Positions 11,207 through 22,487 are shown, counted from the stretch's first letter. The stretch: DNA of 64,000 nucleotides from Isoetes taiwanensis (GCA_021234155.1 JAJEKV010000075.1:1738001-1802000), one strand, 5' to 3'. The notes: a model not told the origin generated them from the sequence alone. A program made the numbers and translations.

Positions 11207-11274
11207 GGATTCCGGCCTAGAAAATTGGCTGACGCGCGTCCGACGCGCAGAGGCCAATTTTCTGGCCGGAATCC
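11207..11274. repeat. Long perfect-looking hairpin in the Helitron
   Basis: The left arm 11207-11229 (ggattccggcctagaaaattggc) pairs with the right arm 11253-11274 with one extra base, and the loop holds a second dyad, GCGCGTC/GACGCGC. The total stem is about 30 bp and lies in transcribed-looking sequence. In copy 2 the same place is scrambled. Confidence 0.85.
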
Positions 11275-11361
11275 TAACACCCGAACATTCGTGTGACATG
11301 AAATTTGTGGTGGGTCATTTTCTGCACTGTTCACTGTTCATTTTGGCTGGCCGAGCTCCGG

Positions 11362-11638
11362 CTATGGCGCCAGGCCTCTAGGCGTGTTGCATGCACCGAT
11401 TCTTTCCCTTTTCTTACACGGCTTGGCCTGCTCGTTCCTTTGATCTCATTTTCATACACAGCGCCATAGATTTGAAGAGTTTTTGGTGGATCTTGCATTC
11501 CCTATGGCGCCAGGCCTCAAGGCATGTTGCATGTGCCGGTTCTTCCCTCTTACACGACTTGGCCTGCTCGTTCCTTTGATCCCATTTTCATACAGAGCGC
11601 CACAAATTTGGAGAGTTCTTGGTGGATCTTGCACTTCC
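11362..11638 (+). repeat. Tandem duplication, period 140 bp, in the Helitron
   Basis: The unit starting CTATGGCGCCAGGCCTC at 11362 recurs at 11502 with about 90 percent identity by eye. Both units hold the same sequence from the GGCGCC palindrome to 'ggtggatcttgca'. Confidence 0.88.
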
Positions 11639-12214
11639 TTGTGTGAATCTGGAATTTTCTGGACCTTTTTCGACTGGAGCGCCTCCTTTCAGTAAGAATG
11701 TTTGATTCTTGCTTGATTCTTGTTTGATTCTTGTCTGGCGTCTTATTATTGTTTCTTTGTTTTAGCAACTGCACCTTCAACTCGGAGATTGAGACTGCTT
11801 GGACGACTCAGACTACTTCTAAGAACCTGGATTTTGATATAGGTAAGCATTTTTGTTTAGAATATATATATTTTTAGTGCCTAATGCCTTTGTTTTTCTT
11901 GCATGCAGAATCTGAAGTATGTTCAGAATGTCTATGGTAGTATTTTTGTCCTTTTTGTTTTATTGTATCAAAATATGATTGGAAGTCTCGAGTTTTTAGG
12001 AATGGCAGATCTGCCCAGATTCAATGTTTTGTGTGATATTACCAATGGCCAGAATAAGGATGGAAATGACTCTGGCAGTTTGGCAAAGAAGGCAAATGTG
12101 GATTTTGAGGCAGAGATTAGCAAAGAGTTTTCAGAATCGGTTATATCTGATTACATCACCAATGCACAAGTTTCCGGAATCGAGAAGAGAAACAAACTGC
12201 GTAATTCTCTGTAA
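11483..12214 (+). CDS. Possible spliced coding fragment carried by the Helitron
   Basis: A frame from ATG 11483 runs to a good donor (TTTCA|gtaaga) at 11690, skips to an acceptor (ttttag|CAACTG) at 11765, continues to ATATAG|gtaagc at 11841, and rejoins after tgcatgcag at 11909. The three pieces stay in frame across both introns, and the joined frame ends at a TAG near 11940. A second frame downstream (11903-12214) encodes an acidic stretch around RFNVLCDITNGQ; the L-x-DITN motif is seen in some mitotic proteins, but that likeness is weak. I do not recognise the product. Helitrons often carry host gene pieces, so captured exons are the best guess; chance frames are possible. Confidence 0.35.
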
Positions 12215-12917
12215 TCTCTGGAATCTGGATCAGAAATCTCTGTAATCTCTTTAATTGAATGAAAAACTGAATTGAAAAACTGGAGTGTTCTCGAATTGGA
12301 TGAAAAACTGAATGTTCTGATTTTATAATTGTAATGGTATAACTGTGTTTTAATATAACTGGTATAACTGTGTTTGGAAAACATATTTTTGAGTTAAAAA
12401 CATACCAGAGAAAATTTGGAGAATCAGTGATTCTGAAAAAATAGACTCGAAGAATCACTGTTTCTGGGAAAGAATGTGTGCCACGTGGCACACAGGGATT
12501 GGCGGATGGGGCAGAAAATGCCCCACCCAAATTTACGTTACACAGGCTAGAACATGGCTGTTGATTATGGGATGATATTGGCTTCTCCATGCTCGGATCT
12601 GAATCCCGATCTAGCTCTCTACGTCTAGAAAATTTTCGCTGTAAAAACCCTTGATTGTATTCCATATTTCATCTTTGGGATTAAACGAATGACGTGCAAC
12701 ATGAAGAAACAAGGCCCTATCAGGGAACAAATAATTCAGAGATTTTCTAAGCCATCGGAGCTATGAATTCTGTGTTGTGGAAATATATCCATGTAATATT
12801 TTTCATTAATTCCTGCTAAAGGCGTGGTTTCTCCATCATAGCTCAAACCTGCATGCTGTCCGGACCTCTCACTGATTCTGATTTTTTTCCCCACTGATCT
12901 TCTTCGGCATCTACAGA

Positions 12918-13190
12918 CAGAAAGAGCTAATCGGCGTAAGGGTATCAAGAAAACGTGGCCATTTCCTCAGAAACACTTGCAGTGGTGGTTTACCACCGCT
13001 TCAATCCCCTCGCAAACCTGATCACTTGAATACAATGGCAAACAGCCGCCATTGCCCATACACTTCAATGTGGCCAACTGTGAACCCACAAATCGGGGGC
13101 TTTCATGGAAACAATCTCTCCCATCCACGTCAAATAGGCATTCTCAGCAGCCTAACAGGTTTACAGCCACTTAATATTATTTCAATGGTT
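12918..13190 (+). pseudogene. Unrecognised gene-like fragment in the Helitron
   Basis: Around 12925-13020 one frame reads RANRRKGIKKTWPFPQKHLQ and then a stop. An overlapping frame from about 12985 continues to about 13180 with a Pro/Asn/His-rich segment (MWPTVNPQIGGFHG near 13065-13110). The switch suggests a frameshifted coding fragment. The composition hints at a transcription-factor-like tail, but I cannot name a family. Confidence 0.3.
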
Positions 13191-13204
13191 CTAGCTATCT
13201 AAAA

Positions 13205-13680
13205 GATGGTTATCCCAATTTCAATTAAATTATGACCATCGCAATTTCAATGGTTCAAATTAAATCAAAAGTTAACATCAATACAACACCTAGGGACTCG
13301 CAAAACTTATGAGGCAACCAATAATTGTAGGCCCTTTAACAATGTTAGAACTCCTAATACCTAAGTAGGGACTAATGCGCATTTTGGAGCACTTGGTGTT
13401 AGCAATTTCGACAACAATGTCAGGTTCTTGCTACCTAGACCATAGGCATCCCAATTTCAATGGTTCAAGTTATGTCAATCCGAATGTTGATGTTAATAGA
13501 ACACCCATCATCCAATGATTATGGGCCAACCAATAATTGTAGGCCCCCAAATGATTTTGGAGCTGCTAATATGTACAAAGAGTGTAATGCGCATTTTGGG
13601 CCTAGGTGCTAACAATATCTATTTGGAACAATAACAACAACATCATGGGCTTTCTGCCCCAAGCTAAGGTATAAAAAAAT
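13205..13680 (+). repeat. Diverged tandem duplication, about 240-bp units
   Basis: The block 'cccaatttcaa...ccaataattgtaggcccnnnaa...taatgcgcattttgg...tgnnagcaat' occurs at about 13205-13435 and again at about 13448-13620. Both fall inside the Helitron's last kilobase. In copy 2 this part is almost unchanged and marks where copy 2 becomes clean (about 38.9 kb). Confidence 0.8.
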
Positions 13681-13748
13681 GGCAATTTCTTTTCATATTG
13701 CAAGTACTTCAGACAAGAGGGAGTCTAGAAAAAAACATGTCATGAATA

Positions 13749-13785
13749 GAAAAGAGGCCGCCCGTTAGGGCGACCGCTTTTCTAG
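13749..13785 (+). terminator. Helitron 3' hairpin and CTAG end
   Basis: GAAAAG-aggc-CGCCC-GTTA-GGGCG-accg-CTTTTC-TAG forms an outer 6-bp and inner 5-bp stem ending on CTAG. This is the replication terminator of rolling-circle Helitrons. The copy 2 version near 39475-39509 has lost the C of CTAG and part of the stem. Confidence 0.88.
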
Positions 13786-14717
13786 TTTTGCAATAAGAAA
13801 ACTGAGATTGCTTGCAAGTAGGTAATTATTTGGAAAGAAACGAAATGAGAACACGTTACCTGCATGCAAAATCGTTGATGAATCGGGAGCTTCCAAAGGC
13901 TAAGAATTCCAGTTTTCTCCATCGACAACGCGACAACGCGCTTCTGCTCTTCTGGTGCCATTTTTTTTTTCTTAACTATCTTTAACGGCTATAGGTTAAT
14001 TTGGTTAGTGAAGGGTGTATTTAGAATCAAGGAAAATTGAAGGGCAAAATTGGAAATCTCATTAAGTTCAAGGGTATATTTGAAAGTTTCCCATCTACTT
14101 CTAGTCTTTGAAAAAATTCTTCTAAGTGTTGAAATCATTATGAACGCAAAGATGGGGGGTAAAAGTGAAATTTGCAAGCAAGCTAGACTTAATATGAGCT
14201 TGTTTACTACACCATGTTTAGGGTGCTTTCCCATGAATTTGCAGACCTGAAAAAGCCGTACTAAGGTAAAAAACCTGAGGCTCAGAATTGCGTGGAGAAT
14301 ACTTTGCGACTCAAGTCCTAAACCTGAATCAAGCAAGTAAGGTGCTCATGGGAACACTAGAGCCTTCGGCCTGACCTCAAGAAAATCTCCGGGTTTTAGT
14401 CCCATGGGAAAGCACCCTCACCAATCAGGGTTTCCAATAAAATGAACTTCGAAATGAGCGACATCTTCGCTTCTATTTCCTCTTAGTACTTTTATACTCC
14501 AAGGCGATTTGACAGGACTCTTAGTAAGCGTAATTTACATTCAATTCGGTGCACCGTGTTGACAATGGCGAAACTTCATGCGTCGGTTTTGACTGGTCAA
14601 GTAGATGTTTTCTAGGCTGTTCCTCGAGTGCCAGTAATGTAAAGTAAAAATGTCGGATGACCATGGGAAGATGTACATTTTGTAATTGCCCAGAACTCAA
14701 CACTTATATTGAGTTGA
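13786..14717. other. Spacer between Helitron and UTP25, with a possible orphan 5' exon
   Basis: On the minus strand an ATG at about 13922 opens about 20 codons that end at a good donor (GCATGCAG|gtaacg) near 13861. It could be a first exon of the MULE now separated from it by the Helitron, or chance. A MITE-like element lies at 14221-14417. A poly-T tract is near 13961-13972. No other coding evidence was found. Confidence 0.4.
14221..14417. mobile_element. MITE-like element with 15-bp terminal inverted repeats
   Basis: GGGTGCTTTCCCATG at 14221-14235 is the perfect reverse complement of CATGGGAAAGCACCC at 14403-14417, giving a 197-bp unit with no coding capacity. The flanks read TTA on the left and TCA on the right, close to the 3-bp TTA/TAA duplication of PIF/Harbinger elements but not exact, so the superfamily is uncertain. 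It sits about 300 bp beyond the UTP25 stop codon. Confidence 0.7.
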
Positions 14718-17700
14718 TTAGACGAACATAAACGTCTTACTTTGACGTGCCAACAGTTGCTTAGTCCGTTCGCTGCCAATAATGCGCTCCAGCTGTGAAC
14801 AACCGTCTCAATTAATGCAATTATACGTCTAAGAAAGCTTATCAATCATCAAAAAGGCACTTTACCTGTAAATTGTCAAATTGCGAGAATATTACCCGAC
14901 AGCTTGGGTTGTCTACACCCTCCAACATGTTGACCAGCTGGTGATAAACCCCACAATCAAAGAAAGAATAGAATTAATGTCTGAAAAGAAGGTACAACAT
15001 GTTGACCAGCTAGTGAAAAGCCCCAGAGACAGTGAGATTTGAATTAATGTCTGAAAAGAAGTTAATCTTACCTCACTATAGAAATGAGCATGGTCTGGCA
15101 GCGAATAAAATATTAGATCGCGTATACCACGTATCTGCATAAAAATTCCAACTAGATAATCCCAGGCAACATCTTATGAATACAAAACAGATAAGATAGA
15201 AACCTTGTAACGGTAGTAGAAGTGCGCTCGCTCTGTGTATAACATCATCCTCCGTTCTCCATGGAAGAACCACGTACGAGAGCGGGAAATATCACTTTGC
15301 TTTGTATAGCTGTAAAAATCGTGATCTCTCAATAATAAGCTCGCTTGGAACAAAACCCATATGAAATACTCACTCTCCGATTGCACAGAACGATGCGTTT
15401 TGCGACTTCAAATAATTGCGCAATCGCACAAAATCAAAATAAGATCGTACAAACAGCATTGTTCCTCCCTGCATTTAATTGCAAGTCTAACATGAAAAAT
15501 AATGCTAAAATCAAGCCCTTCCAGGAGCTACAAGATGGATACTAACCTGAAGTGAATCCTTTATCCTTGGAAATACCTGCAAATAGAAGAAAAAAAATTA
15601 AGTTGCCATTTATGACGTTGGACCCTTACTGTTCATATGGCTAATGTTAATATTATGGTAAGATGAAATAGAAATCAAGATAAAAAGCCTTTAGCCGAAG
15701 CACATAAATTATGTTAGGATCTCGTAAACATGCAGTAGGATCTCGTAAACATGCAGCGAATTATATAGTGTGAAAGTAAGCATCATATTTTAGATTCCTA
15801 AATGCTCAAGAATTCCAATCAATTTGTTTGGCATGCCATTACTGTAAACAACACTCTCTTTATTATGTTGCTCCCAATGTTCTTGCCCAACATAAGTAAA
15901 TCTCATTGATACTGAGGATCACGGCATCATGACAATACGCCCACAAAAGCTTTACATCCACAAATACAAACCTGTTTGATGAAAAACTCAAAGCGAGCAT
16001 CATCCACGCCAGCGATTGAGCTGCAAACTAGCCGATCATAGACCTGGTAAATATAACATGTTTATCTCAGAATGCATACATTGCATATAATCTTCGAGAA
16101 TATATATGCCGCATTGGATTAAACAGTAGCTTCCCATTCAACAAGAAAATACTGCATCATTGGTGGGTTCTAGACCCCAAGCATTTTTTAAAGGTGTCCA
16201 TTAATGATGCTCTTTTCACATGAACTGCTGCAATTACACGGTCAAAAGATGAAGCTGATTACCTGCTGCACTTGAGGAATCACACTTGACAGAACGCCAG
16301 AATATTCACTAAACAAACGTATCTGTGTTATGTATCTAGCTTAATTAGTGATCGAGAAAAATCACGAAGCTGTAAAAAAGAATGCAACCTTCCCAGCATG
16401 ATTTGTGCATGATCGGAGAAACAACGCACTAACTCCTGCATCCATAAGACTTCAATCAATTTCAGTTGAATATTTCAACAGACTAAATAAATGACTCTTG
16501 TTGTATGAACCGAGACAAGGAGGGAGGAAGCAATTGTCCTCCGTCAGCATTTTACATAACTAAGTTAGATAAAAAAAGACAAACATAATGCTAGTTAATT
16601 ACTTTTAGATAGATTCTGATATCAACTTTTGATCCTTTGCTGCCTTTTGAAAAGACTGCTTTTGCCTTTGTATTACAGAACGCCTTATTCTTTCGGAACC
16701 CCGATAACGTCACCCATTTTGGATCAGGGGGCTTCCTTTTCTTTTCTGGACTTTCCTCCACACTATCTTTCTCCTCCAATTCTTACTTAACAGTACAGAA
16801 AAAAGTTTTCCCTGCTTGCCTAAGGCCTTTAAGATTGGATTTGTCCTCTCATTTTCTTTAAGGATATTCCATTTTTAAGCGAGTTCGTGGATGAACAGGG
16901 CTACACATTTCTGGTCATAATATCTCACAGGCCGCTACAGAGTTTGTTGAAAGAGGCAGTGACATCTTCCTCTCATGATGTAATAAACAGAGCAGCTGAA
17001 AACTCAGCTAAGCCCAAGTTACACAAAGGACAGTTCCCTTAACCTCGATTTTCAATTGGTGAGATGACACCCTTGATAACAAAGCCCATCTGAGATATTC
17101 AAAAAAACGTCCGAGTAACCTCTCCTTTTCATGGACAGCTCCTTGCTAGGACGTGACGATGTATTTGAAACATAATGCAGCTCACGTAGTCTATGCATGT
17201 ACACCCCACTGACAGGCCACTTCGAGCCATAAGGGTTTAGCATAAAGAACATCTACTAAAGACCCATAGGGTCTACGAACCAAGAACATAAAGTATGGAG
17301 AATCTTCAACGAGGGTGAAAGCCTTCAAAACACTAAAACAGTCTAATAAAAAATTAATAAAAAATTGATGACAGATTCCAGCTCACTTTCCCACTGATAG
17401 AAGGACCCTGAACTGCCTCGTTGAGAGTCTTTGCGAGGTCAGTGTCAAGATAACCCAGTCTCATTATAAACCCATGAGCTAAAATGTTTGGAAAGTCCTC
17501 ATTGTAGAATTTACTTTTGGAAGACAAGGATTTAGCCAAGCGTTTGATCCATAAGTTGCTACAAATTATATTTATAAGCTAGTTCATCTACTGCCCCATC
17601 AGTTTTAGATTGGATGTTGCCAAGTTATATTGGAATGGAGATATTTTATCCATCGCGAAGCCACAAACATCTTAACTGTTCTTGCAACCACCTCGAGCAG

Positions 17701-20700
17701 CCACTGCTTTTGATGAGACATATAAGCCAGCCAAGAAAGTCTTAGCTGGCCCTGCCCCAAAGTGGCGCAACTTAATCTAAAAAAAACACTACTTGGAAAG
17801 CCACTTCAAACTGTTGAGGGTTTAGCACTAAATTAAGACGTGCAGGGTTGATAAATTCCCGTACCTGGATCAGGATATGCAGAAAGAATAATTGTCTGTC
17901 GATAATAACGAGCATGCCCATTTAAGTACCTGCAGACATTTGCACTCAGGATTTATTAATCCCACAAATATGAATCAATAGTAGAGGGCATCAGATATAC
18001 ATACCATTCTCTTACACGCATGAAATCAGTTCTGTGTTGCTTAGAAGGGATGCAATTCAGGTGTTCCATGGCGGTACAAACATGAGACCAATTCTGAATA
18101 ATGTAACCCTCATGATATAATTAATAAGCCCAATATAACAAGAAAACAGAACACTTGAGGGTTCAATACATAGAATATTATACACTTTGAAAGGGTATCA
18201 AGAATGCACCTGCATCAATATTACGTCTGTATAATCTACCAGCAAAATCTGTAAAATCATAATATTATAAAACCTTCAGACAAACCTCATATTTACAAAT
18301 GATACGCCATAGGCATCAAAAAATTAAATGAAGATGTGTTTTCTTTTTCCTTTTATTTTTTTGAGAAATACAGCTGCTTTTCTAGAGCCTTCTCTCACAA
18401 AATAAATATAGTAATTCAAAAACGTATTACCTCAATGGAAGACAGAAAATCCACATCCTTTTCTTTGTCATTTTCAGCTTCTCCAATGCACTATCAAATG
18501 TAGCAACAGGAGTTAGCTAGGAATGACAGCCATTGAATACTTACTGCTTCAATTTCTTAGGCCTTAGTCTACAAGTCAAGTTTAAATAAATCTCTTCAAT
18601 CTGCTAGATTCTAAGTAAAGGAATCATCATTTGAATTACTCATGTTAGCAAGCACTGCAATATACATTCCCTTTATTTCAGGTCAATAAAGTCGAACAAT
18701 CTAAGAGCAGTTTCGATAGGCCAATACAGCTGGGCAATTTAACTAATGTACCATTTGATGCCAGTCAGCAACTACCCAGCTAACCTACATCACCTGATAG
18801 TATGCATTTACTGAATGCAAGAAAACTTAAGTTAGCCGCTTTGCAATCAGATTCTAAAACCTCATAATGCTGACTTTCACTTTTAAGAAGTGTTCTTTGA
18901 CTTCGCTGGTGTTATAAGGAACATGAAATTTCTAGTTTTCACTTTTACTGTTTCAGCTCTAGAATAAGTTTCTACATTATCTGATACATACAGCAGACTC
19001 ATTATCTGCATTTGAAGAAAAGAGGACAGTCCAACCATAGAAACACAACAATCGTCACATACCGTCATGAGCCCAAGCGGTGATGCAACTATTATATCCT
19101 AAGAATATAGATCATTATAGATCTTGATGCTTTTCCTGCAGCCCTAAGATCCCCACACTTAGTAATGAGTTGACAAGTAAAACAAGGTAAGAAGCCTATA
19201 GATATAAGCACCTTGTAAGCTTTAGACCAAGACGAAAGTGGTCATCATTGTTCCCACTAAAAAGCAACTTGTAATCTGCAGGTTTCATTGTTTTGGTAGC
19301 TTTTTTACCATCCACTTCATCATTTTCACCTTCCTCCACTCCAAAGTCATCAAAAAACCTTTGTTTGTGATCTACGGTAGCCTGACAGAATCATATCCAA
19401 TTTAAGTATTCAAAATATAGACTAAAAATGAACTATGACCAGGTTGGAGATTCTATTAACGTTTTAACATTTAAGTATTCAAAATATAGACTAAAAATGA
19501 ACTATGACCAGGTTGGAGATTCTATTAACGTTTTAACATTTACAAGACAAATTGGTATAAACTTGATATATAGCCAGGGACGAATAAGATGTAGTCCAGA
19601 ACTTAAATCAAAATAAGTCAGTCCCTTTGTTTGATGAAATGCTTAAATTCTGCCGTATTCCCTGTTTTGCCTCTTCTGGGACCCTGAAGCAAATGGATCT
19701 AGAGTGTGTTGCCTATGAGAGGGAGTCTCCCATTAGAGGTCCGGGTGAAGTTTCCAATTGAAGCCACTGCTTTTTTGTCACTAACTGCCTACATGGACCA
19801 TACTTCCAGTTAAATTCCTGCATTAAGTTGTTTGTTGCAGATACACGTTTCTGGTCTGGAAAGGACGTATGAAAACAAAACGATACAGTCTAATGGCAGA
19901 ACTTGCAGGCCCATTCTGAGCAATCAACCCAGGCTTGGCTGCTTGGCCAATCTCAATCTCACGCTGTTGAGAGGAGACTCTAAACGGTTTTCTAGCAGAT
20001 GCAATAAAACCAGGGCATTGAATGAAACTATCATTACTAGTATTAAGGTAATGATCCTTGTAAAACTGCAGACCTGTGGAAAACTTTTCTGGAATAAGCC
20101 GTGTAGATCTAGATCATGCCGAATGAGCTTATTACTTTCTTGAAAAGAATGTACCTTTAGTCCTAATGGCTGATTAATACCAAAGGACAAAGGGAAAACC
20201 GAATGCCGACGGTTTTTCCAAATTGCTGAAAAAGTCATATGAAGGGGCAAACTAAACCTACTGTCTATGAAATCTACAGAATACTATTATTCTAGACTAA
20301 TATCATTAAAAACCAAGTAGACATTTCATTCACTAATGTGCCAGTAAAACCTACACATAAAGAACCATCTGGACATTTTTATTTGCTAATGTGCCAGTAG
20401 AACCTTATCTTTTGCAGCTGTCCAGCAATAGCAGAAAGGCCTTTTGTAGGTAAATCATGATTTCTTATACTGATAATGCAAGATACTACCCAAATTATTT
20501 ATAATTTAAGCAGCATGTAAAAAAGCCAAACTCACCTTCTGAGAAGGAGGAGATAACTCTAACAACCGCCACCTAACTTAAGTGCAATACTCCTCAGAGG
20601 CAAAAGAACAAGTATCTGTTGCATCCAGAAATCTCAAGAACAATCTAACATGGTACAATAAAAAATCTAACGGTGTGCATTCTTGCCATTGCTTATTCCA

Positions 20701-22487
20701 AAGGTTACTTGCATGTACTTGAAAAGGAAAGACAGAACAAAGTTGCATGTAGTAATGACTTAAGACCTTAGGACGAGTGAATCCTTGGTCACGAGGAATA
20801 TGAGAAACATCTGAAACAGCTGCAGAATTTGGTTGGTTCAACTTTTCATTGTTTTTAGTGATTATATCCCTTGTCTTCAAAACATGGTTTAGCTGCAAAA
20901 CAACTGCATGATGAGTAAAGTCCGATATTTCACACTTGACTAACCAACCTTATAACACATACCAAGTGAAGAATGTATGCATCCATAATTACTTCCTTGG
21001 CGTGTGTCCGTGTGTGTAGAACATCCTGATAGCTGTTGCCTGCTCATAGCATAACCAGCAAGTAAAGTTTTTCAATGCTATGGCAGAAGATGATGTGGGA
21101 AAAAGGTCACAAACGATAGAATGCATTTTTATTATGTTGCAGCAACAACTTGAGAGAAGCAAAAAAAAGGAAGAATAATAGAAGCAGGAAACTTTATTAT
21201 CTGCATAAGACTTACATAAAGCAAAAAACTGGCATTGTTCTTCAGACATGAAATTGCCCCATTTAGTTGCTGCACGAGCTACATGATCTTCCCAATGCTT
21301 TCTAAGCCGTAGCTTTACTCCATACTTCACAAGCTTTTTCTCCACCTATGAGATATCAATCAGCATAAGAACCCTTTGACAATTAGGGATTGCATCAGGG
21401 ATCTTTGGATTCCCTGTAGTGCTGCATACCATACATTATTGTATGAAACAAACAATATCACCTGTGGCAATGGAGAAAGGCTTCCTCCCCAATGAGCATT
21501 AGCAAATCCTGATGCTGGAAATTTCAATTTAAACTTCACCTTCCCGGATTCCAGTCTTGAAATTTCTTCTTCCGTGACTAAATGGCTAAGATGTGCCTTG
21601 AAAGAGCTGAAAAGTGATAAAAACATGAAGATTATCCAGGGAAATTCATTCATATCAGTTTCTAGAATACTGCAAATGAACATTGCTATATTTTTCCATT
21701 AAACTGCACATAAATACTACAAGTTTACGTACTCAAAAGAACAATCAGCGGGAGCAGAGGCTGTAGATGCGATTAAGTTCTCACCAATGCCTTGCTCTTC
21801 ATCTGACTGTAAGTCAAGTTCTGCATCGGCATCTTCATCTTCCAAGTTGTCTACGCCTACCTGACCTGTAGTAAGAGGCCCTTGTTAATCAAGGAAATGT
21901 ACATTGTAAACATGAAAAAAAGAGGATCACCATCTCTGTCAGCATTTTTGTCATTTTCTTCTTCCTGATCATCTTCACTTATCCCAGCAACATCTAAATC
22001 CTCAGTTTCGCTATTTGGATCACTGCCATTTTCTGCATCCTCCCCGCTTTCTTCACTACCATCCCCATCGTCTTCATCATCACTACAGGGCTGCATTCTG
22101 TGTGCATTATATATCCACAGGACAAAGATAATTAGCTAACTTAACCTACGATATTTGAACTTTGTAGACTCGAAATTATATCACCTTTGGGCATATGCCT
22201 GTGCAAATGCCCCTCCTTTGATTGCAATGATTGCAAAGGGGCAACATAAGCTGATGCTCCATCTATTTCAACAATTTCTTCTGAACCTCCATCACCACGT
22301 TCTTCATCGCTTTCGACATCTTTTTGATCTACAGGATAGCGCAGCCAGAAAAACGCGGAACTCGGTAAAATTAAGGACCATGACAAGAGAATGACAATGA
22401 CAACTTACGAGTTTCTGGTGTTTGAGGCTGCCGTTGCTTAAAGCGACGATTCTGCGTACGAGGCAATCTACGCTTTAGTCCGGCCAT
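14718..22487 (-). CDS. UTP25: U3 snoRNA-associated protein UTP25 (digestive-organ expansion factor homologue), copy 1
   Basis: UTP25 works in the nucleolar small-subunit processome, in 18S rRNA maturation. I read 24 exons: 22487-22409, 22328-22185, 22097-21931, 21865-21733, 21606-21462, 21345-21216, 21039-20963, 20892-20767, 20615-20536, 19381-19212, 19135-19063, 18490-18431, 18248-18210, 18093-18005, 17929-17865, 16435-16389, 16322-16263, 16043-15972, 15576-15547, 15468-15374, 15309-15204, 15134-15072, 14937-14866, 14792-14718. All introns are GT-AG; the full length would be about 732 residues, normal for the family. The N-terminus is basic (MAGLKRRL), then very acidic (exons 2-4). Family motifs include HLSHLVTEEEI, KTRDIITKNNEKL, RDQGFTRPK, SIAGVDDARFEFF, FVRLRNYLKS, SDISRSR and LERIIGSERTKQLL. 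As written it is broken: one base missing in exon 2 (about 22210), one missing plus changes in exon 9 (about 20570), and a stop in exon 11 (T at 19100). Copy 2 is intact at these three places. Confidence 0.93.
14925..15065 (-). repeat. Duplicated exon-intron edge in the UTP25 gene
   Basis: 'caacatgttgaccagctggtgataaacccc...attaatgtctgaaaagaag' at the exon 23 boundary is repeated about 73 bp upstream with a few changes. The second copy carries the acceptor changed from CCAG to CTAG-like context, so a decoy partial exon 23 lies inside intron 22. The duplication is also in copy 2 (about 40640-40775). Confidence 0.8.
16436..17864 (-). other. Intron 15 of UTP25 (1.43 kb) with unrecognised frames
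   Basis: Three minus-strand frames lie here: 16591-16779 (Lys-rich, EKKRKPPDPKWVTLSG), 17052-17252 and 17354-17539. A further open stretch near 17790-17690 begins HFGAGPAKTFLAGLYVSSK. None matches UTP25 or a family I can name, and they are not joined by obvious splice sites. They could be remnants of an inserted gene or transposon. The region is almost unchanged in copy 2. Confidence 0.4.
19401..19538. repeat. Perfect 69-bp tandem duplication in UTP25 intron 9
   Basis: Two identical 69-bp units start at 19401 and 19470 (tttaagtattcaaaatatag...). They lie just upstream of exon 10 in gene orientation. The same pair is at about 45100-45237 in copy 2, so it predates whatever made the two copies. 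Confidence 0.92.

Larger units (their letters stand above)
10438..13785 (+). mobile_element. Non-autonomous Helitron (3.35 kb)
   Basis: The 5' end reads TCCTATCCTCCTATATAATA, typical of plant Helitrons, with an A before it. The 3' end is CTAG at 13782-13785, followed by T, so the insertion is between A and T as Helitrons require. Just before CTAG lies a strong hairpin: CGCCC-gtta-GGGCG with an outer GAAAAG/CTTTTC stem (about 13749-13781). There is no target duplication and no Rep/helicase coding sequence, so it depends on another Helitron for movement. Its interior has a promoter-like TATA, splice sites, two tandem duplications and gene-like fragments on the plus strand. Copy 2 (about 36256-39509) has damaged termini. 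Confidence 0.88.

Noticed and set aside
12156-12665. Minus-strand 169-codon frame inside the Helitron
   Set aside because: It is opposite to the plus-strand spliced frame, low in complexity and disrupted in copy 2; no domain is seen.
15715-15757. Two 20-bp repeats (aggatctcgtaaacatgcagt) considered as a CRISPR-like array
   Set aside because: Only two directly adjacent units without spacers, in a plant intron; a simple tandem duplication.
19832-20250. Frames on both strands in UTP25 intron 9
   Set aside because: They lie wholly within an intron between well-supported exons 9 and 10, and neither frame has a recognisable motif.
20905-20990. C-box-like ATGATGA in a UTP25 intron, considered as an intronic snoRNA
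   Set aside because: No D box (CTGA) at a suitable distance and no terminal stem; it is also on the wrong strand for the host gene.
21857-22096. Reading exon 3 of UTP25 as a separate acidic protein starting at its own ATG
   Set aside because: Splice sites and the family's acidic N-terminal region show it is an internal exon.
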